From assembly GCA_030762175.1 (NCBI GenBank), contig CM060831.1, positions 34,234,001 to 34,298,000 on the forward strand: 64,000 bases of DNA, read 5' to 3'. The notes under the pieces are model-generated. The model saw only the letters and a program-made list of their open reading frames with translations. It was not told the DNA's origin and did no database searches. This document shows positions 11,755 to 23,946 of this stretch, one piece after another. Position 1 is the stretch's first letter. Every line of letters starts with the position of its first letter. The stretch is from Metallyticus violacea (taxonomy: Eukaryota; Arthropoda; Insecta; Mantodea; Metallyticidae). Made by a program: the position numbers and the translations under genes.

Positions 11755-13243
11755 CACTAATTTATTTTCTGAATATAATGATAATTGTTTTATTACATTT
11801 TTATAACATTACATAGACAAATACGGGAAGATCAGAATATATTTCCACTGCAAATGGACGAGTCTTTTCTCCGCTAGCGCTCTCAATCAAGGTAACATTC
11901 CTCATTTCGCATATCACCTCAGTGCGGGTGCGGTTGTTAATAGCTGCCTTCTTAACTTTCGCTTACGTACCATAAATATGCGTCTATTCTGCATACGAAA
12001 TTCAAATATTATTTTACGCAAGATACCCAGGAGCAAAATTATTGCCGAGAGGTTAACAGGACTGAGGTTTGCGATTCTGTAAGCATATATCTGACTATTC
12101 CATGGAGGAAGTTTTAAAGTGTTCTAGAATATTATTATCACAAGTAATATCACGAGAGAATTTGATATTACCGATAAATTTACGAACGTAATGAGTGAAT
12201 TAATATCTGGAAAGATCAGACCCTCGAGTGATATCTATTAGGACTATTTCACGGATAAAATAAGATTTAAAATACAATTTCTCTAAACTTGACTTACAAA
12301 TTTGTAATAATTATATATTTGTACCTATCAAGCAATCTTGCGACAAGAATGCCGATTATCAGTAATGTTAATGGAGAAGAACAAAATACGAGTTTAGGAA
12401 TATTTCGTGAATATAATAAGAATAAAAGTGATACATATATTTGAAGTTCGCGCACTTAACACTTGTATAAAATGTTATATTTATGAATATCTAGTCTATT
12501 CAGAAACCGTGAGACTGAAATGAACAAAAGCCAATAATTACAGCCGCTACCATTCAATTATGTAACACTAACTTAGGGAAAAAAAAAAAAAAAAGGGATA
12601 ACCCACAGTGTCTTTATTTTTCTTTGTATTCTGTGGTTTGGAATTCCTAGTGAAAAGATCGATTTGCACGTTAATTTTGAAGAACCCTCCATTTTGTTAT
12701 GACTGTCGATTTTTCATACTTTTGTTGCTATCAATAGCTCCCCACCGCCTCTAGTATAAGTGGTGAGTGATGCGTGTTCGGGAATTACATAGTGGAGGTA
12801 CAGAGTTGTTACACTGGCCACAAGACAAATGCCCGTAGCGGGATAAAACGGATTTGATAGCTTTTTTCCGATAATTTCACTCCGTAATCCGGATGTAATT
12901 GGTCAAAATTCAAAAATTTGTTTCGTTTCATTGCTCGATTTTAAGATGATATTACATGAGTGAAATAGTCGTTATTAAAACGTGTTTCAATCGATGCGTG
13001 ATCTAGCTCCCCACCACTTTATCTTTGTAAAATATAAAATATAGTGGATACATAAAATAGTCCACTCACTTTGGAAATTCAACTGGGGGGAAAAAAAACC
13101 GCAAGATACGGTGCTTCTCAAGAGGCACTGTAATGTCAACCTCAAAGGCTGAAGAAAATGCGAAATAAATAAATAATGGCAGACAATTTCAGAATTTTCT
13201 TTGTTAATATTGTGAAGATATGGCACTTCGGCTTCTTAAATAT

Positions 13244-13246
<3 letters not shown>
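11755..13246. other. Anonymous DNA
   Basis: A16 run at 12579-12594. TAGCTCCCCACC occurs twice (about 12734 and 13003), too short to mean much. No coding signal. Confidence 0.4.

Positions 13247-13280
<34 letters not shown>
13247..13280 (+). repeat. (AT)n microsatellite
   Basis: About 17 AT units immediately upstream of the degraded transposase region. Confidence 0.95.
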
Positions 13281-13282
<2 letters not shown>

Positions 13283-13472
13283 TGCCCTCATTCCGCTACG
13301 CAATCGAGGCTTGTAAACACTAGTCGCAACAGAGTGTGTACGGGTTATTTCCGTTAGCTAAAGTTCTGTTGAAGCAGGCCGTTAAGCTTGCTCAGTGTGT
13401 TCGTCAATTGTTTCAACTGCGTTTCTTTAGGAAGTGCGTGTCAGACTCTCTATTGTGTGTTTGTATATTATG

Positions 13473-13955
13473 GAGTATGACGAGGCTAAAATATACGCTA
13501 GAACAAAGAATAGTTAACATAAGTAATGTAGTAAAGAATTTCTGTGCTAAATTTTCAGCACTAATGTTTCCATTGAAATTGCAATTTTCAGTTTGGAAAA
13601 CAAAGTTCGAATCCGAGACGTTTACGTTGACAAAAAGCCGAGAGAAAACACCAGATTTTACAGAGAGGAACTTGATAAAGTAGGCTATCGATTACAAACT
13701 TTCCCTTGAAAGTCCTTAACACGATTAGCCCCAGCAAGTTGGTGGATCGGTCTGCAGTGTGTACAAAGCAACTCGGCTGCTGCGTCTTCATCCATATTAA
13801 ATTACTGCTGTACCTGAAATAAAAGCACGGAGACGTTGAAACAAAATATCTGGGCAGTTAGAATATTCCAGAGGGTGTTTTAAGGCCGGTGTCTCAAAAT
13901 CTTCTATGTCGCACAGTAGAGGACATGCACTTCGATCTTCTACTATGAGAGTGAA
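13473..13955 (+). pseudogene. DUF4817-type mariner-like transposase, N- and C-termini joined by a large deletion
   Basis: The plus strand carries, across several frames, YTLEQRI, then SLENKVRIRDVYVDKKPRE, ELDKVGYRLQT, KSLTRLA and, after another shift, VCSVYKATRLLRLHPY. This order matches the N-terminal helix-turn-helix region of insect DUF4817-containing transposases. At 13907-13948 the frame CRTVEDMHFDLLL followed by a stop matches the usual C-terminal end of the same proteins. Everything between them, including the three catalytic acidic residues, is missing: only about 80 bases separate the halves where roughly 600 would be expected. Frameshifts and stops abound. It is a non-autonomous deletion derivative. 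The terminal repeats were not found. Confidence 0.65.
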
Positions 13956-15746
13956 TACAGTATTATTGCACTTGACTGTTAATAAATACGGAAATAATTA
14001 AAGACTGCGCGCTATGAGTTCCAACCGTACGGCATGATTTCTCTTGGCAGGAGGCGAGGTCGTTATGTAGTACGTATCTTCCCGTCGGCAAAGTAAATTT
14101 CCAATTGCCTAGAGGAATGAACACTCTGTAATTGTAATATATGATTCTCGCATCACCGATAATGCGCTGCTTCTGTCACCGGCATGGGTAGTTGACTTCT
14201 ACGATGGGAAAATAATTCATGTTCATTCTTAGACTATTGCGCAGTTATTTAAGCGCAGGCTTGTGCTTTTATGGATTGTTGTTGTTTTTAAGTTAACCTG
14301 TCTAGTGAGAGAGTTTAAGTCCTTGGCTTTTATGTTTTTTACATCTGAAAGAGTTAGCGATTAAGAACACCCTAAAGCGTAAACAATGCCATGAATGTAA
14401 TATAAAGTGTACGGTTTTAGTTATAAATCTTGTCCCCTCAGACTGTGTTTTACGTCCCTATTACCAGTCGTACTCTCGGCCGGTAGCGCCCGTACTTCAA
14501 CCCATTTTTAATGTCTTTAAATATCGCTTTTGACCTATTCCTTGCCGATTTCACGGGAGTGTGCATTCATTCGCTCAAATGGCTTGACAGTTGACTCTAG
14601 AGCAATGCATTTTTTGTGTAAATTTTATTTTAAATGCGAATTACACGGTCTTTTATTTACGTAAAGCATTTATTCAAAAGTTTCCTAATTAATTACCTCC
14701 TTTCAGAATTACAACATTTTATTGTGCTAAGTTAAAATCTACTTGAATGCAAAACAAAATAAAAAAACAAAAACACAGGCCAACAAGTAAAGTTTTAATA
14801 GAGGAAAAACGAAACTTGATTGATTGAAATTTTGAATCACTCCAGAAAGTATCACAAATGGGTTTCGGAAAGTAAAGCAAAATGGTCGCAATGATATGGG
14901 AAACATTATCGACCCATAACTTGATCGTGTTTAATTGGAATAATAAATATCACCACTAAAACTTTTGTGATTTTCATTGCTATAGAAATGATCCAAACAT
15001 GCATCGCTACATTGCTATATAATTCTTTCAATCATATCATGTTTACAGTATATTTTGTAAAATGTGGTTAAGGAATTGATCGATTTTAAATTTTTAAAAG
15101 TTAAATTTAAAAAAGGGCATTTATAGGCCCATTTATAGGCTTCAATCCTAGGAATAAGGAAAAAAAAAACAACATTATTTTAGGAGTTATAAAAATATCA
15201 TATGTTAATCCTCACGCTCTATATTGAATATTTTATTAAAGAGCCTATGATTCTATAGGGCAATGTCACGCTTCTATTAATAACATTTCTTTTAGACAAT
15301 ATATAAAGCTGAATAATGTTCTGAATGTGCAATTTCATCAAGTTTTGAGAATTCTGGTACACCAGAAAGCTGTTTATCTTCAAAGAAACAAGCATTTCCA
15401 GAATGACAAATAAAATAAAACAAAAAGACCATAGGCCTCAAGTTACATTCCGTTTTCTTCTCAAAGGGTTTGGAAAATCTTTAATACGTTCGTTTGTTTG
15501 AACTGGATTTCCACAGAGGTAATCGTCACTTTGTTCGTCCAATTTATTCCCCTTTTCCTCGGTATCATATAAGTTCAAACGCTTCCCAACTGTTTGTGAC
15601 AGTCGTTTATTTTCTCAGCGCTTTCTTTACTTTTAGAGATATTTTCCCGGTTCTCCCACGTCTCTTGGCATATCACTTTTCCAACCCATTTTGCGACGTG
15701 TCCCACTTCTCGTATATCTTAACGTTGTGGTCGTAGCATTTGTCCC
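13956..15746. other. Anonymous AT-rich DNA
   Basis: Nothing classifiable. Open frames near 15494-15736 have no recognisable domain. Confidence 0.4.
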
Positions 15747-15777
<31 letters not shown>

Positions 15778-15778
15778 A
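15747..15778 (+). repeat. (TATT)n microsatellite
   Basis: About eight tandem TATT units. It lies near the 3' side of a minus-strand LINE relic, so it may be that element's tail read in antisense. Confidence 0.9.
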
Positions 15779-16189
15779 TAGTACTAAGTTTACAATTATT
15801 ACAATATAACCTGGTTCTAACTCAGGGTCTATTCCAGGCCAATGTTTTAACTCACTCCGATATATAATTTTAATTAACAAACTAATTTTCACCATTCAAT
15901 TAACTGTATTTAACAGTGTTTGCCAAGCCTCAGTCCTGGGTTATCCAGAAAACTGGCACAACCGCTTTTACTAAGCAAAGAAACACTACAATAACACACT
16001 AACACATTTTATGCAATTTAAAAGTCACCTAAATTAACAATAAATTCGTTCTCATTTATAGAAACCCTGCCTTTAACTTGCTTACATGCATACACATTTA
16101 AACTTGCTTACATCCACTACACATATAATCACAATACCACTACCAGACAATTACCCAAGGCAAACACAATCCAACTCACAGATCCTGTC

Positions 16190-16530
16190 TCCTCATTTAT
16201 TCTTGACTCTGTACATATGTTCCCCATGATTTCTAATTTGTCTTTGGTCACCAAACATTTTCAATTCTACAATTTGCTGATTTAACTTCAACCATTTTCC
16301 ATATATTTGCTTGTTGTCTACACTCTCTTGTTCCTGAGCATTCAAAAAAAAATATACTGTACATTTTCCAAATTTCCACATATGAGACAAACTCATGCTC
16401 ACAATTATTTCTAAAACCCCTTAAGCTCCAGATTCGCAATCTAAACCATGTCACTCCCTCTCTCTTCTGATTTATGGGGATAAATAATTCTCTTAAAGTT
16501 TTCCAAGCTGGAAATAACAACAGAAATAAC
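16190..16530 (-). pseudogene. LINE ORF2 C-terminal region with degraded zinc knuckle
   Basis: On the minus strand TWFRLRIWSLRGF precedes CLICGNLENVQYIFF, then a shift of one base in a T run, then ECSGTRE. Together these match the C-terminal CX2CX7HX4C motif of non-LTR retrotransposon ORF2 proteins, with the His replaced by Tyr (motif about 16338-16389). A homologous block with TWFRL lies at 47.64-47.8 kb and a third knuckle at 44.3 kb, so one LINE family seeded all three. The adjoining 15.78-16.19 kb may be its 3' UTR. Confidence 0.55.
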
Positions 16531-16890
16531 GGTGAAATCCTAACTCATATTTTGAAAATTAAATCCCTTCAAGATTCTAATCTATAAATATAGCCTAAAA
16601 TCATGTTTTAACCTACCGCCAGCAAGTAAATTCAAATAAAGATTTTTACTAAAAGTGACAATTTAATTAAATCGAGGGTTATGGTAAAATATCGCAAAAA
16701 AGCGCAGCGTGCGCTCGGTCAAGGTCATGCAATAGTAAGTCATAATTATAGGCAGTTCCGCGTTAATGCCTACACATGGGCTGTCATTCACAGTTTACTA
16801 TTACTAGAGCAAGAATTGTCGTATTGCGCTATTGTAATTGAGTTTAATATTAAAACTTTGAACAAGTCAAGTCTTTATGTTATTACACGC
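16531..16890. other. Anonymous AT-rich DNA
   Basis: The 88-codon plus-strand frame that begins at 16681 owes its length to the TTA microsatellite that follows. I do not regard it as a gene. Confidence 0.5.

Positions 16891-16937
<47 letters not shown>
16891..16937 (+). repeat. (TTA)n microsatellite
   Basis: About 15 uninterrupted TAT/TTA units. Confidence 0.96.
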
Positions 16938-16938
<1 letters not shown>

Positions 16939-18084
16939 ATGAGTTAGTGAAGCAAAATTTACCGTAGTGTATATTCTTGACATGCTACCACCAGATCAGA
17001 AGGAAAATAAAAAAAAAGAATATATCAATAACCTTCATACTGCAGGCTGAATAGGAGCTTAAAAGAAATTATCAGGGCAAAATTGGAAGAATTATGAAAC
17101 AGAGCTGTTATGACGGAATGCAAATTTCATTAAAAGATGCAAGAAATATATGAGAGAACATGAACAACCATTTTTAACAGCTCATACAACTCAGTTTAGT
17201 ACTCATTACGGTATGAAACTAACATTGTGTGCGGGATATTATTGATCGAAGTTGAACTAGTAGAAATGTTAGCGAAACTTGTCCATCGACGGGTTACGCG
17301 ATTGACGCGGCTTGGACCCCGCGTGGCTTACTTTCATCTAGGAACTCGAGCCAAAAATAACTTCCTGTCAAAGTAACTTCTATTTAACTAGTTCAAAAAA
17401 AAAAAAAAAAAAAACATACGCACACACAAACCAACCAGGCATATCCTCAAAGTACCTAATTATTCTTTTCTATTATTATTTTATTCTAAATATGCGTTAA
17501 AGAAGAGGTTGTAATATTTCTATAAAATTTTCAGTTTATTTGCAAGATAATATTATATGTATTTTCACAAGCTAAAAACAAACTATTCATACGAGTACCT
17601 ACAAGGCTTTCAGAATATGTCCTTACAGCTCGCACAAGGTTTGGGTCTCGGCAAATCGGCATGCCATACAATTTGGATTTTCAGAATATAGAGATATTAG
17701 GTATTGGGGTTTAAACACAAGCTGTGGGTCAATTAACCCTTCAGTCACTGATGAAAGCAACCACAAACAATAACGCACACGTGCTACCGGATCATCTCGT
17801 CGTAAACAACGGACAAGTGTTAAGGTTGAGCTTTAATAATTGACAATTTTGGGGCAAGAAGCCGAAGCTTTTATGCGCTGGCGAAATCTTCAGTTCAGAA
17901 TTCTTTCATCTTTCACCCATACCAAGCACCCAGAGTCTTGAAACCTCAAATTGTTGTGCTAATTTCGGTAGTGGTTTTGTTCGCAAACGTTCAAGATTTG
18001 CGTCAATTTCGTGTAATTTGTCCTGTGTTAAAACTGTATGTTTGCGCTGTTTTGCACTGAGTCATTATGTTCATAAGTTCAAAG
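16938..18084. other. Anonymous DNA
   Basis: A20 run at 17395-17414. GACGCGGCTTGGACCCCGCGTGGC near 17304 is a short GC-rich stretch with dyad character. No recognisable gene. Confidence 0.4.
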
Positions 18085-18215
18085 ACAGGCAGTCAAGCAG
18101 GCAGGCAGGCAGCCTAGAGTGGGGAGTAGAGCAGGCCTTGGCCGAGATGCAAAACCCCGTGCGAACGGTGAGAACTTATTCCGTAACCCCGAGGAGGTAA
18201 CTCTTATTTACTAAT
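18085..18215 (+). other. Short GC-rich patch with donor-like splice words
   Basis: A CAGG tetramer run (about 18097-18112) leads into a frame with an ATG near 18147. GTGAGA occurs at 18168 and GAGGAG|GTAACT at 18197, both consistent with 5' splice donors. There is no acceptor partner or recognisable protein, so an exon is only a possibility. Confidence 0.15.
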
Positions 18216-19099
18216 GTATTTAAGCAAGTACACGTGGACATGTGCGGAGGACGCAAAGTTAATATCGTGTATGTTAATTTGAATAAAAACACTCATTCAT
18301 AGATGAATAAACCGGCTAACAAGCGTAATTAAAAATACGATGTGGGCTAATCAAGAGTTAGTTATACAAGTGAGGATTTCACTAGCGTTCAGTGCACTGC
18401 TTGACAATATTTTTGGCACGCGCTATCTACAATAACTTGCCAGGAAGTGTGAGCTTATACTAGTGAAAGTAATTAGTAATGAAAGTGGTCGGTTGCAGTT
18501 AATATAAAATGTAACTTATGATTATTGTTAAATATATAACTGAGCAAGAATTGTTAAGATCTATATCTTAAAGGGGAAAAAAAGTATAATAAGGGCGTGC
18601 TTAAGTTTCGTAATGTTTTTTTTTTTTTCAGTCTTATCTAGCTATTTGTTTAAAAGTGGTGAGAAAAGGTTCCATCTTAAAACAAAAAACATCATGTAAA
18701 ATAAAACTCAAATTAATTAAGAAGAGTGATCAGTGAAATAACAGAAGCAATAAGTTGCAACGAGTGCCTCAAAACCTTTTAGGCAGATGACCAGTGGGTT
18801 TGAACGAAAAGAAAATGTTCATCGATTTCGGTATTTAAGGACAGAGAGTAATAATAGTTTATTATTGTTTAAAGATTTAGTTAATGCCACATGCGTTATT
18901 CCCTCGAGAACAAGGGAAATGAGTGTGGCAGATGGCGCATTCTCGTTAGCACGCTCCTGATTCTGCCCGTGAAACATGCGTTAACTCTTGACTGGTCCGT
19001 CCTGTATTACATCGCGATGGTTACAAGGCTCATAAAAATACTCGTTTCAAGATTTTTTCCAATCTAAAGATCGATTAAATTTTATATACTGTTTTAAAG
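18216..19099. other. Anonymous AT-rich DNA
   Basis: Nothing recognised. Confidence 0.5.
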
Positions 19100-19382
19100 C
19101 AGTATTTAACGCCCGTTTTTACTACTAATGCAACACGGGCGGTAGGCACGTGTGATACTTGAGATGAAATTATCATTTTGGATAGGATTATTAATTTTTA
19201 AGGGAAAAAAAGATCCAGACTTAAGTATGGGGTAGTTCCTTGTGGCATTTATCATTTTGAGGACTGAAAAAACCTGGGGAAAAAAAAAACCCCAGACTGT
19301 GAAAACAGTTCAGGGTTAATCGAACACCAGACTTCCCGCTCACCAGCCTTTCTGTTATCGACCTTGGCCACACGTGGCGGTT
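19100..19382 (-). mobile_element. SINE A, minus-strand, diverged copy
   Basis: Begins with AGTATTTAACGCCCG (complement of the family tail) and ends with the complement of the head at CCACACGTGGCGG. The body contains the complement of the CCAGGTTTTT/CCTCAGT segment. The B box is mutated (complement GGTTAATCGAACACC). The copy is older than those at 7.9 and 61.7 kb. No clear target duplication. Confidence 0.85.
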
Positions 19383-19690
19383 CTATATTAATTAATCTGT
19401 TCCTCTACCCGCCTTTGAACATGGGTCACAATCTTTGAGGGTGCATTATGAGGGAGTGTAATGAAGTGTAAGTTATTTACTTTTGTATTGTTTTCTTTTC
19501 TGTTTATTTTATTTATTTATTTAAAATTTTTATATTATATTTTGTTATTTTTTCTTTAATTTTTTAATTCATTATATATATTGTTTATCTCTTAAGAATT
19601 AAATATTGGTTTGTGCAGTTTCATGTATTTCCTAGTGTACTGGGAAAACGCGTACGGTTTCAGGCCTCGTGCGACATGGATAAGTTAGAT
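19383..19690 (+). mobile_element. Possible LINE 3' tail
   Basis: A long T-rich run leads to ACGGTTTCAGGCCTCGTGCGAC at 19654, a diverged match to the word at 2391 and 5901, followed by AATAAA near 19713. The call depends on that recurrence only. Confidence 0.25.
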
Positions 19691-19984
19691 TTGTTATAAA
19701 TACATGTTGTAAATAAAACACTACTACAGATACTACTGTATTAATGCAGGAAACACTTCAGCTTAATATACTGAAGAGCCAGTTATTGAATTATATCCGA
19801 AAACAGACAATTTTCCTTATAATAAGATCACTAGATTGCTTTCTCAATGCCAGTATATCGAGGCACTAGGACTGCAAAACTTAAATTCAGCATAAGACTA
19901 AATAAAAGCTCAAAATTAGTTCCCGTGTGCATCTCTGCAAATACAGGATGAAATTCCAAACAAACGAATTTCAAAAAAATAATT

Positions 19985-20200
19985 TAAATTTAGTGTTTAA
20001 CAGCCTATGCCCACTGCCAAGAGGCCTTTAACACGATATAAAGAATGAATCCATTAGTATCAACTGAGCCGGTGTCCAAAATTACTTGATATTCACCTTT
20101 ACAGGGAAAAAAACTCCAGGCAATTTCAAACCTATGTCCTCCGCGTTTGCCTATTCCCCAATGCCCTAACCAGCCAAGCCATCTGCTCTACTAATAATGT
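19985..20200 (-). mobile_element. SINE-like unit with a different head but a SINE A-like tail
   Basis: On the minus strand the 5' part reads GATGGCTTGGCTGGTTAGGG (A-box-like) and then GGTTTGAAATTGCC (B-box-like). The 3' end reads GGCTGTTAAACACT, close to the SINE A tail GGCGTTAAACACT. Different heads on a shared tail are known in SINE superfamilies. No target duplication was located. Confidence 0.45.
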
Positions 20201-21144
20201 GCATTTTAATTTACAAACAGCTCCAGAGTTCAGGCTCAAAGCTTTTGTTTTTCTTTTCACTTCAGTTGTACGTATAGAGAAGAGCTTACTTATATTTCAT
20301 GAACGCTGACGTTTTCCCTTCCTTAAGATTTTTCACTGTGTCGATTATAAGTTGAGCACTGCTGAAGCAACTAATCTAACATGAACTGAATTCCAAGTGT
20401 CTCGCCAACTAAAGTGGTGTTTATATTGACTTATGCCTCTAATCTCTGAACACCAGTTTCTACTCGAGTTACGTTTCACAGCCTGTTGCTCTTTGTTTCT
20501 TGTTGATTTATGGGCAGCTGTAGGGGTGAGAGACGATCATGATTGTGAATGAAATGGAAAGGAAGAAAAACGTGGCTAAAATATTAGATTCCGCTTTATA
20601 TTTCCACGAAGAAGGAGAAAAGGAATCTGAAAGAACTTCCAGGGTAGGGATTCGGTCGGTGTAGGCTTTGTGACTAGAATACCACCAAGGTAGATACTTC
20701 CTGCGTCTACTTAACGGTCTTCTGGACCCTGGCTGCTTGGTATGGATGAAAGAATTCACTTCTGAACTGAACATTTCGCCAACGCATGAAAACTTAGGCT
20801 TCTTGCCCCAGAACTGTCAAGACTTGGAAAAGTCCTACATTCGGGGATAGAAAACTTAAAAACACATCTTTCACAACTTTTATCTCTGACACTTATTATA
20901 ATAATTTTAAAAAATCATATAACTTATATGAACACTTGGAGAAATAACAAATAACCGTTAAATATTCCTTTTATTTAATACATTTCCAAACATTACGAAA
21001 TATTTTCTATCAGTGTCAACCTTAAAAATTTAAACACTCGTTTGAAATGCACGTGATAGTATTTGGAAATGAAAACACTATTGTATTTAAGCTAATTATG
21101 GAATAGTATTGATGAAAACTATCAGGAAGCAAAACAATATTGTC
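20201..21144. other. Anonymous DNA
   Basis: No recognisable coding, SINE or LINE sequence. An 88-codon minus-strand frame (20508-20774) has no domain I know. Confidence 0.4.
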
Positions 21145-22488
21145 TCTTTTAGCAAATTCCGAAGGAATGTAAGCTATAGCGTTTGCACCCATGGAAATAT
21201 TTTTGAATAATTTTTCCAAATCTCCAACGAAGGTACCTACTAGGCACCTACAAGAAAAAATAATAAAACCATAAAAGTATATATATATATATATCTGTGC
21301 GTGTGCGTTTGTGTGACCGCTAACGCTCTAGTGATCGCATTCTTTTTTTCTCAACGAAACTCGGCATATAACCATCAATTAACAAACGATTCGTCGAATT
21401 CGTTAACCAGAAAAATCGGACCATTCGGATGGGGATTAACCTGAAACCAAACATTTAAAAATTGCCCTAGCAGTACCAATATTTGTTTTTTCACAACTGA
21501 ACTCGGCATATACCATTTAAATCAAACAAGAAAACTGGCTCCTGAAAATCAGTGAAATCAGATTATTAGGAGTGTAAGTTTACCTGAAAAAACGAGAAGG
21601 GGTTATGGCGAAATTTAAAAATCGCTCTAGCGGCCGTATTTTAATTTTTTTAAAGGGTACTAGGAATATGCCATTGAAATAAAATAAGAAAAATAGCTTC
21701 CAAAAATCAGTGAAATCAAAATATTAGGACAGTGGTTTAGCTGAAACCCAAAACTTTAAATATCACCGGCAGCAATATTTGTTTCTTCACACCAAAATTT
21801 GGTATATACCATTTAAATAAAATAAGAAAAATATTTACCGAAAATTAGGACAATTGGACGTTTAGGAGTATGGGTATACTTGAAAACCGAAATTAAAAAA
21901 ATACTCTTGCGTACAATTTTCTTTACATTATTTTAAAATAAAACAACAAAAGAATATATTTATTACAAATAAAATAAAAGAGTAAAAGAAAAGAAAATAA
22001 AAAAATAACTAAGCATATAAGCCTTATTTATAACGGATACGTTTTATACTAAACAAAATCATCATAATGAAGATAGCAAATGTGAAAAATTAATCTGTGT
22101 GTGAGAATTATACTTGCATGTAAGAGCGCTCCGTAATAACCTTCAGAAACATTCGCTTACATGTTTTTACTACAATAACATTTAAATTAAATTTCAAAAC
22201 CAGTGCAAACTTTCGACTATTTTTATTTGTTTTTTGTAATTGTTTCCGAATAGTAACATTTTTTGCTTTACTGAAACATATTAACTTTTTCTTAAATGCG
22301 CAATGTAATTTGAAACTTTTGTTATTTCTCTCTATTTCAGTGAATGTAAGGATGATACCAAAGTTATGTTTAAAAATACTCACACAGTATTGCTTTACCT
22401 ATCAATGCTAAAAAATTAATTTGATTAATAGTATACCATTAATTATTGTGGTTTAAAATCAACATCAATAATAATAGTGATGATGATG

Positions 22489-22523
<35 letters not shown>

Positions 22524-22740
22524 TACAAATGTGTTTCCTTTGTAATACTAATAGGTTGAAGAAATTCTAATTTTGTTTCCCTAATACCACACAGTAATGT
22601 ATTATTTATTTCATTTTATTAATTAATAAGACCTAATTTTGATTTTATATTAATTTTTATTAAAAGTTATTCTACTCGGTGAGGAATTCCCTTAGTTTAC
22701 ACAGCTCTTGCGTGACAGAATTTTTATATCTCTTATAGCT
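21145..22740 (+). mobile_element. Element X copy 1, most complete copy
   Basis: Starts at TTTTAGCAAATTCCGAAGG and ends near GGTGAGGAATTCCCTTAGTTTACACAGCTC, so the ends carry a short inverted repeat of the type TTAGCGAATTCC. After a left block with AT and GT simple repeats come about five degenerate monomers. Their CGCTCTAGCGG-like cores lie near 21325, 21464, 21624, 21765 and 21903, a period near 140 bases. A right block includes AAGAGCGCTCCGTAATAACC and a GAT/AAT microsatellite. There is no coding capacity. Short (sub)terminal inverted repeats plus central tandem repeats and microsatellites resemble non-autonomous Helentron/DINE-1-type elements, but this is inference. Related copies lie at 24.8, 28.1, 34.9, 38.9 and 60.0 kb. 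Confidence 0.75.
22477..22522 (+). repeat. (GAT)4(AAT)n microsatellite inside element X
   Basis: GATGATGATGAT followed by about eleven AAT units. The same composite array occurs at the matching position of the copy at 60.75-60.80 kb, so the element carries it. Confidence 0.95.
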
Positions 22741-23946
22741 GAATTTTTCTTTTATCACAAAACATTTGTCAAATCCTCTAAATTAACCTAGTTTTGTTCT
22801 ATAACAATAAATGCTTTTTACCCTTCCTATACTTCTCTACTTGATTATTGGTCTATTTTACAACTTTACTTAAATAAATGTATGCTTATGAACTTTCATG
22901 CAGTTGTAGCAAACCCAATTATGCAAAGACTAAATTTACGTTGCAAATAAATTTATATAAAGTTTTAAGACGAATTTAAAAGTCAAAGACCATCTGCCTT
23001 AACACTATGTGGTTTCTAAGTCTTGCTATTCTACTCTCTATGCTCATTTCATCTCAACCATTAGAAATGTCGCCTTGGTGGATATGTCTCATTTATATTC
23101 TCTGCAATTCTGAGTCTTTAGTTCTGATTCCTTTTTAAAATTTTGGGAATTCTGGTCTCTGAGCGCAAAACTGTTCCCTCCATAGTACTAACCTCCCCAC
23201 CCCCTCGGGTTTCGGCAGAGATGTGAAACCACTAGAAATGCTTAGCGGTATCCAGCGGTCTGCTGGCAGATGGGAACTGCGGCACCGTAGGGTTTATTCA
23301 TCGCCTTATGCGAAAACACAAAACTCTCCAAATCAAGGATCATTCCCAATTTAGCTCGTTTTATTGTTTATTCTTATTAAAATAACCACAGATGGAACGT
23401 TTTTCCATTTCATTTTGTCCATTTCATATCAAAATATTAATGTATGCATTCCGACGTATTAATAAAGCATCACATTAAAAATGAGACAGCGGTTATTATT
23501 TGTTTCCAAACTGTCTGTCGGAAGACAAAGTGAGCTACATACTTTTAACGAAATTTTACTGTAGTTTTCCGCATTAATTCAAAACATGTGCGAATTTCAC
23601 TAACCGGTCGTATAATTGAGTACAGGATTAGAACTAAGTTACATGCATGTGCAAATAGCATAATAGCGAGATTATTGGAGCGGGTAATGATTCATTTTGT
23701 TTTTCCCATGCCCTGATTGCTTAATTTCCTTATACTACAAATGGCGGGGAATACAATCCCAATAATCTATTTTAATGAACTTTGCTACTTCTACGCGTCG
23801 CTAAAGTCGAATCGTATTCAAATTAAAGCATTTATTAAGCAACGAGCTTTTCTATATATTATTACTTTTTGTTTATTGAAAATATTCTTGATGCATTTTT
23901 ATTCTATATTATGCAAAATGGAGTTGATTCGCTAAGAGCAATCCAC
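22741..23946. other. Anonymous AT-rich DNA
   Basis: A slightly GC-richer spot at 23.19-23.30 kb has no recognisable content. The 72-codon frame at 23717-23935 is AT-rich and unrecognised. Confidence 0.4.

Noticed and set aside
21145..22740. Element X as a simple centromeric-type satellite
   Set aside because: Monomers occur in blocks of about five, always between the same left and right modules, not in long arrays.
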